Assembly (NCBI GenBank): GCA_034769895.1
Contig: CM068373.1
Coordinates: 433,051,080 to 433,115,079, forward strand
DNA from: Magicicada septendecula
Lineage: Eukaryota; Arthropoda; Insecta; Hemiptera; Cicadidae
Direction: 5' to 3'
Length of the DNA: 64,000 nt
Notes under the pieces: generated by a model
Seen by the model: the letters and a program-made list of their open reading frames with translations, nothing else
Told to the model about the DNA's origin: nothing
Database searches by the model: none
Part shown: piece by piece, positions 13,086 through 23,930 of the stretch
Position numbering within the stretch: the stretch's first letter is position 1
How the letters are laid out: every line of letters begins with the position of its first letter
Position numbers and translations under genes: made by a program

Positions 13086-14380
13086 TAAGGATTTTATCAA
13101 AAATATAAACCACGTTACAATTCAACCAAACTACAAACTAGTATCATTCGACATAGTAGATTTATACACTAATGTGCCTATTGATGAAACATTAACTTTA
13201 CTCAGGCATAATTTAATGAATAAAGGTTCTTTAGAAATACTGAAAGTTAACCAACTGATGATGATACTAAAAACCATTCTTCATCAAAACTATTTTTCAT
13301 TTGAAAATGCATATTATAAACAGAATGAAGGACTTGCCATGGGATCTCCACTTTCTGGCATCCTGGCGGACCTATAACCATTTAGAAAATACAAAAATTT
13401 TAAAAGATAATTATTTCGCCAGTAAAATCATCCATTACTCCAGATATGTAGATGATACCTTTATTATTTTTAACGGGAATGCCAGACAAATAGAATTATT
13501 TAAAAATTACCTAAACAAAATTCATAACAAATTAAAATTTACTATGGAGATCGAAAACAACAAAAGTATCAATTTTTTAGACCTCACTTTATTACACAAC
13601 GGGAATAATTTAAAATACAAAATCTTTAGAAAACACACTAGTACTGACACAGTAATACACTATGATTCATATCATCCCGTTACACAAAAAATGGCAGTGT
13701 TTAACAGCCTTGTCAACAGACTTTTAAATGTTCCCCTCGAAAAGGAGGACTACTTGAATGAGGTTAGCACTATCAAACAAATAGCAATAAATAACGGGTA
13801 TAAATCTACAATAGTTGACAAAATAATAAATAGGCATAGGAAACGTTTAGAAAATCAAAATTCAAACTCTATAAAAGCAAGTAACAAAAATTATAAATAT
13901 CTTTCGGCTAATTTCACAGGTATTATGCCAAATATTTTAAGACCCGTTCTCAAAGATAATAACTATATTTTATCATTTAAAACAAATAATATTTTAGGAA
14001 ATTATTTCAAAAACAAAAACAAATTACCATTAAAAAAGAAATGTGGTGTATATAAAATAAAATGTGATGATTGTGATGCGTTCTATATCGGTCAATCTGG
14101 CAGATGGTTTTATAAAAGATTTTTAGAACATATTCCTAAGCCAAGTAATACTAAGTCCAACTTTGCACAACATTTAATATCAAGCGGACATAAATATACG
14201 AGTTTCGAAGAAAATTTAACAGCGTTGCATGTTTGTAAAAAGGGTAGACGGATGGATAGTCTGGAGGAATTTGAAATTTATAAAGCTTTAAAAGATAGTA
14301 ACACCAAAAACAGTTTATTAAATGACCAGGTAAATTTTGTGTCAAATTACCTGTTCGACACTGCAATCAGTTTGTCTTAA
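13067..14380 (+). pseudogene. Penelope-like element: reverse transcriptase + GIY-YIG endonuclease
   Basis: The plus-strand frame carries RT motifs LVSFDIVDLYTNVP, GLAMGSPLSG and the catalytic YVDDTF near 13447-13464. It then has a linker rich in Asn and Lys and a GIY-YIG nuclease domain (GVYKIKCDDC...FYIGQSGR, near 14044-14100) with the downstream H...SGH and CKKGRRMDSLEEFEI segments usual in this family. RT followed by GIY-YIG is diagnostic of Penelope-like elements. A frameshift with a small deletion just after GSPLSG (near 13370) splits the RT into two frames, and the 5' part is inverted upstream, so this copy is dead. It lies inside the LTR element at 10721-17087. Confidence 0.85.
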
Positions 14381-14548
14381 TCTTTGACCAGTCGCGTGAC
14401 AATCGCGGTTGCGGGTGAACGCATGCGGGAGCTCCAGCCGTGGTTAGCAAAGCTTATTATATGCGATTTGTAATTTATTTTATTTATTTTTGACTTGACC
14501 AGTATCATGGTCGTGATTTTAATATTTTAGTTTATTAATTAAATGTAT

Positions 14549-14574
14549 CTGGGGATGGGACTTAGTCCCGAAAC
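14549..14574 (+). ncRNA. Hammerhead-like core at Penelope 3' end (candidate)
   Basis: CTGGGGA, then a GGGAC/GTCCC stem with a three-base loop, then GAAAC. This is the layout of a hammerhead core (CUGANGA, stem II, GAAA) with one mismatch in the first box and an extra U before the stem. It lies about 170 bp after the RT/nuclease stop codon. Penelope-like elements are known to carry hammerhead motifs. Cleavage ability is not shown, and this copy looks degenerate. Confidence 0.35.
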
Positions 14575-14639
14575 GCGTCATCAGTGACGAAACTGTGTAT
14601 CACTAAAGTGGATATTAAGGTAATTATATATCATATAAT

Positions 14640-15530
14640 AAGTGATACGGTACGCAAAAAATAAGTAATTAAATAAATCTTAAGTTAAACTGAATTTTGT
14701 GTGAAGTGTAGCTGTAAATAAGAGAAAGGAAAATAATAATAACAGTGTAGTTGCATAGTGTAAACACCCCGGTCGTGGCCTGTTCGAGGAAATAAAGAGT
14801 GTTAAGAATTGTAGTAAGCAGCCACTCACCTTCCCCCTTATTGTACGAAACGGTAGCGTCTCCTAAACAATTGAAAACCACCCCTGTGTATTACAATGCT
14901 TTGTGTAAAGTGTCTCCCCTTCCGCATAGTTTGTTTAGTTATTGTTAAAGAGATAATAAGAATTATCTTCGTGAGATTCCGATTCTCTCAAGTAACTTAA
15001 GACATTAGGATTAGCTATAGTCTAAAGTGGAGTATGGGATCCTCTTTAGATTATATTAGAAATAAGTTTATGGTATATAATTAAGAGAGAATTATATACA
15101 TGTAACGTAACAAGTCACAACGGCGCCGACTGAAACGGGTAATGATGGGGGCAGAAAGGTGCCAAAGATCATTTAATGAGTGCTGAAAGCTAACTGGTGT
15201 AGTTAGAGTAAGCCGATGTCAGTCGGGTCACGATATTGTGAGTTACGGATAAGTAGGGATCTTTCCATTCTAAGGTTTGGAAATTAGTATTAAGACTTAA
15301 AATATAAGTTAGTACTGTAAGAAGTGAGATAAAGGGAATTTCACGGAGGAGAACATTTAAATGAACAAGATCATTTAAAGAGATATAGAGATAACAAACC
15401 GTGCAATAATAATAAATAATACTAATAATAAATAACTTCACACACCGACACCATACATACTCCAAGTCCCCAACTGTGCGTTAGACTAAAAAAAAAACCC
15501 CCCGTAACGTGAAATTTAAGCGGTGGAGTA
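14640..15530. other. 3' internal region of the LTR element, non-coding
   Basis: No convincing frame. Part of it (about 15170-15260, including GCTGAAAGCTAACTGG and GATGTCAGTCGGG) is recognisable in reverse in the internal region of the second LTR element near 58380-58450, showing common ancestry. It ends in a purine-rich tract before the 3' LTR. Confidence 0.6.
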
Positions 15531-17087
15531 TGTGACGATTTAAATTCTAACTGTAATCGTAAAAAATAAAAAATTAAGTTTGCGAGCGATTAAGTAATTT
15601 TAAATCTCACTATAATACCTAAACCCCTGTATTTACTCAGTATGAGAATGAGAAGTAATTAAGAGATCCAAAGAAACACTAATAAAAAGGGCGAATTGTA
15701 AAAAAGTTATTATTATCATAATTAACCCTTTGCTTGTCATCATGCGGTGACCTGTTAATTCCGGACTCGACGTGTTTATCGAGTTGTCTGTAATTTAGGA
15801 AGATATAAAAATCATAATGTTTATAATTAGAAATCTGAAGACACAAATAGTAGTTAAAATAACTAACTTAAATTATATATGTATAATTAAGGTATAGTTT
15901 TTGGTAATAAGAATGTTAACTTAAATAAAAATAGGGACTATATTGTCGCGGAGTAGTTGCCCCACTCCTTTGTTAAGTACCAGTTGAAGCGAGCAGAAAG
16001 TCTCTCGCTATGTTGCCTTCACGGAGTACAGACGTACGAGCGAAAGCTCTACCAAAATGTTTTTAATTTGTTTGTTTTAGTTAAATGTAGTATATTAACT
16101 ACCACTACTAAAAGTGGAAAGCGTGTGTCATGTATCAATAACTTAAATATGTGGTAAGAAGAAGATATAAAATGTAACACAAAAAAAAAAAACAGAACTA
16201 GTGGTAAACAAGATGACGACTCCTTTCAAGAGGTAACTCCATTTACAACATCACTCCTGAAGATGTGATCTGCAGAAACTTCATAAAGACACGTATACCA
16301 TGCATAAGACGTTGCTTAGGACATCCGAGAATCTACATATACTTACACCAAAGAAGCTTCAATCTCCTCTGTGAACATCCGACCTATTCTTGCCAAAGAC
16401 ACGACCCAGATGATGACGCCGACTACAAGGATTCCCAAGACGGACACCCCAGGACGAGGTTTCTGCGTTCAGTTGTAAAGGTGACTCGATAGCTTTGCTA
16501 TCGAGAGTTAATCATATTTGTTACACTACTCACTTCTAAAAGAGACTTTTCAAAGACGATTAATTTTATGTAAACATTATAATGAGAAAATCTAAGAGTT
16601 TACTGTAAAAATTCAATTATCATACGTTGTAACGCTTTAAATGTTAATGTAACTTATTATCGTTCCAAGTAATAGTACCATTCTTCAAATGGTTAAAGAA
16701 GTCTTGCAAGCTTCTAAAATGATCTGAAAATAATTAGAAGTCTTTACTATAAATATACAGAAAGTAAACTCGGATCCGAGGTATAAGAATATATAATCAA
16801 TTTGATCCCAAAGTTTTATGAAAAGCATTTAAATATTTTAGTTTAAATAATGATGTCATGGGATCTGTCAGTAACTGTTGTTAAATAAAGAGAAGTCGTC
16901 TTGTTACACATGAAAATGAGTGCATAAATCAGTAAAATACCTTCCCTTGTTTCCTTACACTGATAGTGAGTAATTTGTTCAATTAATTTGATTTTAATAC
17001 AGTTCGTTACAACGTAGGCAGCCCATGTAATTGGCAGAGGTCAGTTAAGATGGGTTCCCTGGATTTGTAACGCGGCAGTACGTTACA
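15531..17087 (+). repeat. 3' LTR
   Basis: 1557 bp, direct copy of 10721-12275 with TG...CA ends. Followed by AAAG, which repeats the four bases before the 5' LTR. Confidence 0.9.
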
Positions 17088-17532
17088 AAAGCTCTACATG
17101 TATACGCTTGCAAATATAAATACTTAGTTTTCTAAAATGTGCTTCACGCTAGTAAATAAAAATATAATAAATATTTTAACGCTGAGAGCAACATATAGAG
17201 AAATTTAAATTGTATGCATGATTTGTTTCCATTTAGCAGTTAAAATTAAATTATTAGTGGTAAATAAAAACGCTTATATATATTCGAAAAAACTATACAA
17301 GGAATGTATATAACACGATTAATTAAATATACATAATGTATAAATTTAAAATTAATGTATAAAACTAACACACTAATGTTACTTACAAATAAAATGTGCA
17401 TTGAACATTGAAAGTAATCAGCGTGTACTTATATAAAGAAAAGGATGATGGACTAGGAATTTAAACAAATAGAGGTTTTCAAAAATTGTGAATGGTTTTC
17501 TAATTTTTTTAATGGTTTAAAAAAACAGCTTT

Positions 17533-17996
17533 AACAGAATTATCACTGTTGCACACAACTATAGGAAATGTATTCCAATACATTCGATTTTACTTTGATT
17601 CACATTTTTGATTGTTTAAACTTTACGTAGTCAGCTATTTATTATATATTTAGTGTTTTATTTTTATGATTATAATAAATCTATTATTTCAAATAAATCA
17701 TCTTTATTTTGTTTTTATTTCAATTCGTTCATTACTTAGTAGATTATTATTATTGTGTTTGTAAATAATAAGATTTTTCCAGATATCAAGCTTCACAGTT
17801 CATCGTCAGATCGGAAATTTATAAACGCACCTATTTATAAATTATCAAAAGAAGTTAGCAGAATGTTGAAAGAGAAATATAAATTTTGGACAAAATATAA
17901 CAGAGAAAGATTTCCGGTCTGACGATGAGCTGTGAAGCCTGAAAGCGCTAATCGAAATAATTTTTCTATAGTATTGTGCAACAGTGATAATTCTGT
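17533..17996. repeat. Foldback element with outer and inner inverted arms
   Basis: Outer arms ACAGAATTATCACTGTTGCAC (first 20 bases at 17533) and the reverse complement ending near 17996. Inner arms at about 17788-17818 and 17908-17938 (GCTTCACAG...CATCGTCAGA versus TCTGACGATGAGCTGTGAAGC). The right arm carries CTGACGATGAGC...CCTGAAAGCGC, again resembling the hammerhead-like core of the other foldbacks. The block 17582-17789 recurs at 44096-44301, next to the right end of the large virus-like element. Confidence 0.75.
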
Positions 17997-17999
17997 TTG

Positions 18000-18370
18000 T
18001 GATTATAACCACTAACACAAATTTCCTAATTAATTTATTAACTCCTTGGATAACAAAAACGTTTTTACGCATATTAAGTCATTGATTAAAAAAAATCAAA
18101 TACAATTAATAAACGGTTAAAGATTGAGTTACGTTGCAGCACAAATGATAGAAACTGGAAAACTACAGTACTGATAACATTACATATATATATAGATGCA
18201 CACACACACCTCAAAAGGGAATAAACCAGTTTACGTGTTGCTACAGAAAAGGAGAAACCTAGAAAACGTTGTTTAAATGCAGCAACAACAATATTTGTTA
18301 GTATAAATTTATGCGAGGATTGATCTATAGAAACAAATTTAAAGGGTTTAAAGAACTCTTTATTCAACGA
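18000..18370. other. Non-coding, nothing recognised
   Basis: AT-rich, with a short (TA)n and (CA)n run near 18185-18210. No gene seen. Confidence 0.4.
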
Positions 18371-18379
18371 TTTTAAATT

Positions 18380-19414
18380 AAGTCTCTATTAACATTAAGG
18401 AATGAGCCCCACTGTTGCCCTAATCTGTAGATTCCCTACTGGTAAAAGTCTTGCGGCTGTTTGTGGAACCATTCGCTAACAGCAAAACTCTACCTCAGCG
18501 TCCGATTTGAACCGCCGTTTTTTAGTGATTTCTTTAATGGGCCAAAAACATGATAATCACACGGGGACAAGTCGGGACTGTAAGGTGGATGTTGCAGAAC
18601 TTCCCACTTCATACGACCGAGCAGATCTTGAATCGTCTGGGCTACACGGGGCATGCAGAAGAATGCCAACATTTGTGAGCTTCTCGGGACGTTTATTCTT
18701 GATGCTGATCCGACCCATAAGCGTTTTAAACTTTCTTCATATTGGTCAGCGTTGATGTTGACACCACATTCTTTAAAATCTAAGAGCAGCGCACCCTGAT
18801 AATAAAAAAATACGGTCACCATTACTTTCCCTGCCGAAGGGTGTTTCGCCTTCGAAGATTGTGTCTGCTTCCGCTGCGTTCTCTGACGTTTGGATTCTGG
18901 TTCGTAGCGATAACACGAAGACTCATCACCGGCAACAATTTGGTGTAGTAAGGCATTACCTTGTTGTTGATAGCACATCAAATGCTGTAATGATAACGCC
19001 AAACGCAAATTTTTCTGCTCATCAGTAAGCAGTCGCGGAATCCACTGAGTAGCAACTTTGTGGTAGCCAAGACTATGAAGATGGAATGAACAGTTCCCAC
19101 GCTGATGCTCAACGTTTGAGAAAGTTCTCTAATTTCGATGCGCCTATTTGCGCGAAAATAGGTTCCAGCTGTCCCACATTATCATCTGATGCCGCAGTAC
19201 GTGCACGTCCGGGACGGGGCAATTCTTTAGTGGATTCTTTTCTTTGTCAAAATTTATTGCACCATTCAAACACTACCGTATGAGAATAACTATAGTCACA
19301 ATATACAGCTTTCATTCTCGTATAAATTTATGTTGGCTGACGCCCCTCAGCGGCCAAAAACTGAATAACGGTACGCAGATTTATCTTCGGACGATTTTCT
19401 ATCATAGATGCCAT
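18380..19414 (-). pseudogene. Mariner-family transposase, decayed
   Basis: Minus-strand frames read, in order, an N-terminal block beginning with Met at 19414 (IENRPKINLRTVIQFLAAEG), a helix-turn-helix region (VFEWCNKF, RTAASDDNV), a linker (WIPRLLTDEQK), then the catalytic domain with VAGDES (first Asp), a degraded second-Asp region before PRVAQTIQDLL, and HPPYSPDLSPCDYH (third Asp). This is the DD34D mariner layout. Stops and at least two frameshifts break it, and the second Asp motif is replaced by unrelated residues, so it cannot be active. The terminal inverted repeats were not resolved. Confidence 0.85.
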
Positions 19415-19499
19415 TTTTCAACCCAGTCACAACGCTTAGACAAGAGCAAACTGCAAATATTTTTGACAGACGCGTCACTAGTACTTAAACAGTCAATAT

Positions 19500-20161
19500 A
19501 AACAAATTGATTCCGTTGCCATGGCGTCGAAGTCACGACTGCGCAGATCAAACGTGTTTCTATTGAACAATCCTTGTACTCTCAAGTAGATTTATGGAAA
19601 AAAGGTGATGTCGAAAGGGTGTGCGGCAAAATATAATAAAGTTTACGGGAAACCGTAAAAATTTGTAGACAATAAACATAGAAGTACTGATAGCAACGGA
19701 TTAAAGAAACTTTAATAATTTAAAAAGAGTGTACAGGTTTCGGAGAGTTTAAAGTTAATGAAAGGGTTCAATAAAAATTGTCCGTTACATTTACGTCTCT
19801 CTTCAGGTTTAGTGGTTGTGTGATATGTGACTTCCAGTTAGTGAAACTGCTGCTACATATGTGGAGCTAAAATAAAATAAAGGTATTTAAAACTAACAGA
19901 ATTTTTGTTTTGCAGTTCAATTATGTCCTGAACCTTCACGCCAAACAAAGGCTACTGTCTGGAAAGTATACTAGTAGTATAAACTGTATACACAAATAGA
20001 AACTTAAATATTACAAAATATCTACTTAATTTTATATTTTAAGAAACTTTTGTAGAATTATGTATTATATTGCATATACTGTACTACATATAATACCTTT
20101 AAATAAATAAAAGTGCAAGTAGATTTATTTTCATCTGGCGCACGTTTCACAGAAATTATTG
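19500..20161. other. Left flank of the virus-like element, non-coding
   Basis: No gene recognised up to the target duplication. Confidence 0.4.
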
Positions 20162-20167
20162 AATATC
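20162..20167. repeat. Target-site duplication, left copy (AATATC)
   Basis: AATATC directly precedes the TIR and is repeated at 44033-44038 directly after the other TIR. Six base pairs is the usual Polinton/Maverick duplication length. Confidence 0.9.
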
Positions 20168-21155
20168 AGTAGGGTAAGAATGAGAGTTCTAACGCGGAAG
20201 TGACGTCACAGCCCCCCCTTTTGGCGCGAAATTCAAAAATCCCTGTGGTGGGGGTAGACTTCCGGCGCAGCGTGTCGTCATGTGCAGAGGTTATGATGGA
20301 CCGGGGGGGTAGTGGTGTGTCCCACGTGACCTCGATGGGTGTACCGAAGTTGTCGGCCATGTTGTCGGCGTTCGGCCATGTTGTCGTCGTCGTCCATTTT
20401 GCGTGGTTCCGTGTGCGTTGATTGGCGGAGGCGTGGCCGCCGTTGTCGACAAAATGGACGACGACCCCACCACGACGGGCGAGGATCAAGCCAGGCCGCC
20501 GCCCAGCGACGATGACGACGTCAACGACGACGGCGAAGGGCGAACGGCGAACATGGCCACGCCTGGTGGCCATGTTGGGAAAGCTGTGATGTTGTCGGAT
20601 TGTGCGTGTGTGCTGGTTAAGGTTTGGCCACGTTGCCGGATCGTGGTGTGTTATAGTGTATGGTTTGGGTATATGTTTTGTTTTTCCGGAAGGGCGGCCA
20701 TGTTGGAAAAGCGTCGACGTTGTCAACTTGTGCCGGCCACGTTGTCGGCTCGTGCATGTGTTATAGTGTACGGGTTTTGTATATGTTTACACTGCCGTTG
20801 TCGGCTCGTGCATGTGTTATAGTGTACGGGTTTTGTATATGTTTACACTGCCACGTCGACGTTGTCAACTTGTGCCGGCCACGGCTCGGTGTTATAGTGT
20901 ACAGGTTTTGTATATGTTTACACTGCCACCATTGTTGCCAACTCATGAACTGTAAATTTGAATGTGTGCTTTTGTGGTAAGTATATATTGTAAAAATACA
21001 AAAAATGTGCACAGCATCGATGTGAAACTCTTGTTGACTGGCTATTGTGGTGTAATTGTTTTGATTGACACTTCACTTATAAAACATGCATGATAGAAGG
21101 AAAAAGGATAGTTGAAAAGAAAAGAAATAACTAAGCAAATTCAAAAAATTTACAT
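20168..21155 (+). repeat. Left terminal inverted repeat (988 bp)
   Basis: Mirror of 43045-44032; positions i and 64200-i correspond. The one mismatch I found is T at 20340 versus the complement of G at 43860. The outer 600 bp is GC-rich, with many GGCCATGTTG or GGCCACGTTG-like motifs. The inner part has a 56-bp tandem unit (20741-20796, 20797-20852) and a diverged third copy to 20927, each ending in TGTATATGTTTACACTGCC. The TIR frames have no recognisable domain and their reverse complements are equally open, so I do not call a gene. Confidence 0.95.
20741..20927. repeat. TIR-internal tandem repeat, 56-bp unit
   Basis: Two exact-looking units (20741-20796 and 20797-20852) and a third diverged unit with an insertion (20853-20927). 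Each contains GTTATAGTGTAC and TTTGTATATGTTTACACTGCC (last 20 bases TTGTATATGTTTACACTGCC). Mirrored in the right TIR. A role in replication or end recognition is possible but not shown. Confidence 0.85.
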
Positions 21156-21850
21156 TGTTGTGTACATGTAAGAAAATACACATGATATGCATTGCATAAT
21201 TGAATGTCTAGTTGTAATGAATTGGCTTCGGCTATCTGAGCATAATATGTACACATGCTGGTGATGATGTAATCAATCCATCTGTGTGCCCATCTGTTAC
21301 CAAAGCGTGTGAACGAAAGCTTTATTAGTCGTACATAATTTGAAGAACGCGAGTCGTTGGTGATGTAATATTATTAATTGGGCTCCAGCTGTCTGTGCGC
21401 GCTTGTGTGTGCGTACATCCATTTGTTTAATAACAGAACCCTAGCCGTTGACTAACTAATGAATAATAATTGGCTTCGCCTATCTGAGCATATGTACACA
21501 TGCTGGTGATGATGTAATTGTCTAGCCATCTATTATCAAAGCGTGAGAGCTGAGGCTTTAATAGCCGTACATAATTTGAAGAACACAAGTCGTTGGTGAT
21601 GTAATATTTTAATTGGGCTCCAGCTGTCTGCGCATTTGTTAATGTGTGTGTGAACGAAGTGATGACCGTACATAAATTATTGTGTGAAACAGAAAGCCAA
21701 GCCAAGCTAAGTGATTGTCCTTGACTGCACGTGTAGTAGCTCTAGGTTTTTTTTGTCGTCGAAACAGAAAAGCCAAGCTAAATGGTTGTCCTTGACTGCA
21801 CGTGTAGCAGCTCTGGTTGATACCAGCTGCTTTCGCGTTCATCCTTGAGA
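21156..21850. repeat. Left subterminal direct repeats
   Basis: No gene. Two copies of a roughly 175-bp block lie at about 21220-21400 and 21468-21650 (period near 248), sharing AATTGGCTTCG, ACATGCTGGTGATGATGTAA and GGGCTCCAGCTGTCTG. They are followed by two copies of a 75-bp unit at 21686-21760 and 21761-21820 (GAAACAGAAA, TTGTCCTTGACTGCACGTGT). These could be promoter or replication elements of the virus-like element; the function is unknown. Confidence 0.8.
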
Positions 21851-21851
21851 T

Positions 21852-21867
21852 AGCGTATATATACGCT
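21852..21867 (+). promoter_or_regulatory. Palindromic TATA box of a left-end rightward transcription unit
   Basis: AGCGTATATATACGCT is a perfect palindrome with a TATA core. About 30 bases downstream lies TCACATCATCACATTG, a plausible start region. Four splice-donor-like sites in repeated leaders follow (21921, 22008, 22089, 22168). The RING-H2 gene at the other end has the same layout (TATATATAAG, CACATTCATT, then GTAAGT), which supports promoter use. The downstream product is not identified. Confidence 0.5.
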
Positions 21868-21884
21868 GTACGAATTGCTCACAT

Positions 21885-22230
21885 CATCACATTGTTCAAC
21901 GAGACTAGAACTCGTACAGTGTGAGTTTTTCATTTTTAAATAAGTTTTCATTTTTTTAATAATTTTTTTAATTTTCGTTCGTTAAGATTCACATTCAGTC
22001 GTACAGAGTGAGTTCATTTTTTAAATAATTTTTTTAATTTTCGTTCGACGAGATTCACATTCAGTAACTCAACTAGAACTCGTACAAGGTAAGTTTCATT
22101 TTAAAATAATTTTTTAATTTCTAAAATATAATATAATCAAGCAATTCTCAACTAGAGCTCGTACAAGGTAAGTTTTATTTTAAAATAATTTTTGTAATTT
22201 CTAATCAAGCAATTATTGTTTAATAATATT
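21885..22230 (+). repeat. Four repeated leader units with splice-donor-like ends
   Basis: Units of about 80-87 bp each contain a variant of CTCAACTAGAACTCGTACA followed by a donor: GTGAGT at 21921 and 22008, GTAAGT at 22089 and 22168, the last two in strong AAG|GTAAGT context. T-rich, AT-rich spacers follow each. Reading on the minus strand gives no donor or acceptor consensus, so these point rightward, opposite to the neighbouring genes. Confidence 0.65.
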
Positions 22231-23050
22231 GATTTTTTAAATTAGTTATATGTAATAACACATGAATGCACATTGCGCAACATTTCTTTTAGCTTGTATA
22301 TTGAGTGATGATTAGTGTTAATCTTTCAAGGATTTGTGAAATAAATATAGAATAAAAATGTTAAAGCAATATTATTTAATTAAAATACAAGTAATCAAAA
22401 TATATTACAATTTAAAATAAATATTATGTAACAGTAAACAGTGGTGACAAGTACAAAATACATAATATGTAAACATATACAATATGACATTTGTGTACAA
22501 TATTCATCTAAATAAAGTAATTACAAATTAAAATATGATGACGTACACAGTAATGACAAAAATTAATATGTAAACATGTGTGACAATTGTGTATGAATTA
22601 CAAATAAGTAAAACTAATAAATACATTTGTATACATTTATATTATGTGTAAGCAAATTAGATTTTAATTTATAAATTCATTACGCATAATAATTTATTAT
22701 TTGTAATTGTTTTAATAATTGTTTTGAATTACATTAAAATAAATAAGTTTAAGCACATTATATTTACTATTTGTGTACGTGTGCAATGACAATTTTGAAC
22801 AAATATATTTGTTAATTTTGAAGATGTCTATCCAGGCTTACTCTAAAATGTACACCATGTAAGCCTTGTTTTATTATCTAGATATACAGTAAATACATTG
22901 ATAATTAAATATAATTAAATTAAATGAAATATATGTGTAAGCACAATATATTATAAATTAAAATACAACTAAGTACATGTTAATATATAATTGTACGTGC
23001 AGCTAATGACAATTATGTGTATTTACAATGAAAATTATACATGGTAAGTG
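22231..23050. other. AT-rich non-coding spacer inside the virus-like element
   Basis: More than 80 percent A+T by eye, with repeated TATGTAAACATAT and AATTACAAATAA-like phrases and no open frame of note. It may be an intron, a 3' UTR of the leftward genes or an origin region. Confidence 0.5.
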
Positions 23051-23067
23051 AGTATGTCCATTCGGTC

Positions 23068-23373
23068 TTACTGTACAATTTCTACTATGTACGCTCTATC
23101 CTTTTCTCCACGAAAAATTAGATGCAGCGAACACGGTACTAAATCTTTTAATTCATCATCTTCGAAAACGCTCGCGTATCTTTTAGGTAGATATACGCGA
23201 TATTTTAGTTTAGGGTCTTTATAATCTTGAAGAGTGACGAGTACGGCTTTCCCGTACTTCGCGTCTATATTCTGCATTTCTTCTATCGGATATTTTACAC
23301 CGATTATTAATTCTTTTATTTTTTTATATTCAATTGCGCTAATAGTTGCAAATTTTTCAGTGAATGATGCCAT
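23068..23373 (-). CDS. Small Polinton protein, paralogue A (possible nucleic-acid-binding)
   Basis: Likely start is the Met 15 codons into the open frame (MASFTEKFA), giving about 101 residues; an upstream non-AUG extension reaches 23415. The core reads KYPIEEM, then a hydrophobic-alternating stretch AVLVTLQD, then YRVYLPKRY and acidic EDDEL. This layout (KYPI, long beta-rich segment, LPKRY) matches the neighbouring protein at 24433-24714 and resembles a small beta-barrel family common in arthropod Polintons. An OB-fold or single-strand-DNA-binding role is my inference only. It is the leftmost leftward gene and follows two 178-bp tandem repeats that may hold its promoter. Confidence 0.7.
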   Translation of the reverse strand: MASFTEKFATISAIEYKKIKELIIGVKYPIEEMQNIDAKYGKAVLVTLQDYKDPKLKYRVYLPKRYASVFEDDELKDLVPCSLHLIFRGEKDRAYIVEIVQ

Positions 23374-23499
23374 TTTAAAATAAAGAATTTTATATTTGTC
23401 TCGCGCGTCTCTCAAGGACTGAACGAATAACGCTCGCGCACAGCGGAATAAATAGGGAGGTAGTTGTGGAGGTGGAACCAGAGAGGGGGAACTACATAA

Positions 23500-23855
23500 C
23501 GTACAGTAAGCGTTTATTTTTAACCGTGTGAACAGGATACGACTTGTCTTCTTACGACTCGATGGGTAGGCGGGGAAGAGGAGACGAGTCGGTTATTTTT
23601 TTTTATGAATAGACAGAATGATGTAATTAACAGCACTCATGCGTGTTAGAACATGTTGCTGAAGCTAAATTTTTTATCGTACAGTAAGCGTTTATTTTTA
23701 TCCGTGTGAACAGGATACGACTTTACTTCTCACGACTCGATGGGTAGGCGGGGAAGAGGAGACGACTCGGTTATTTTTTTTATGAATAGACAGAATGATT
23801 TAATTAACAGCACTCATGCGTGTTAGAACATGTCGGTGAATCTAATTTTTTTTAT
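23500..23855. repeat. Tandem repeat, ~178-bp unit x2
   Basis: Units at about 23500-23677 and 23678-23855 begin CGTACAGTAAGCGTTTATTT. They contain ACGACTCGATGGGTAGGCGG and a potential CGACTCG/CGAGTCG hairpin. They lie just upstream of the leftmost leftward gene and downstream of the nuclease-like gene, so they may supply a promoter, a terminator or both. Confidence 0.85.
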
Positions 23856-23930
23856 ATGACTATACAGAGTGATGTAATCGTCAGAAAGGTTAATTTGTTT
23901 TACGTAAGCGCTAAACAATAATGTTTTCAA

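Larger units (their letters stand above)
10721..17087 (+). mobile_element. Non-autonomous LTR retrotransposon (LARD-like) with nested Penelope element
   Basis: Two direct LTRs (10721-12275 and 15531-17087) begin TGTGACGATTTAAATT and end CGGCAGTACGTTACA. The target duplication AAAG is present at 10717-10720 and 17088-17091. The internal region of about 3.25 kb has no gag or pol frame, so the element needs proteins from elsewhere. A primer-site-like sequence follows the 5' LTR, and a purine-rich tract (AAGCGGTGGAG, 15518-15528) precedes the 3' LTR. A Penelope-like retroelement is nested inside at about 12893-14640. About a dozen substitutions separate the LTRs, so insertion was fairly recent. 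The minus-strand element at 56512-62263 shares the LTR start, primer site and tract. Confidence 0.85.

Noticed and set aside
20166..20822. Open frames of 139 and 186 codons in the TIR
   Set aside because: They overlap on opposite strands in GC-rich, motif-repetitive sequence, recur in the right TIR only because it is a copy, and show no domain.
23500..23855. CRISPR-like array
   Set aside because: Only two long units without spacers in a eukaryotic element; a plain tandem duplication.
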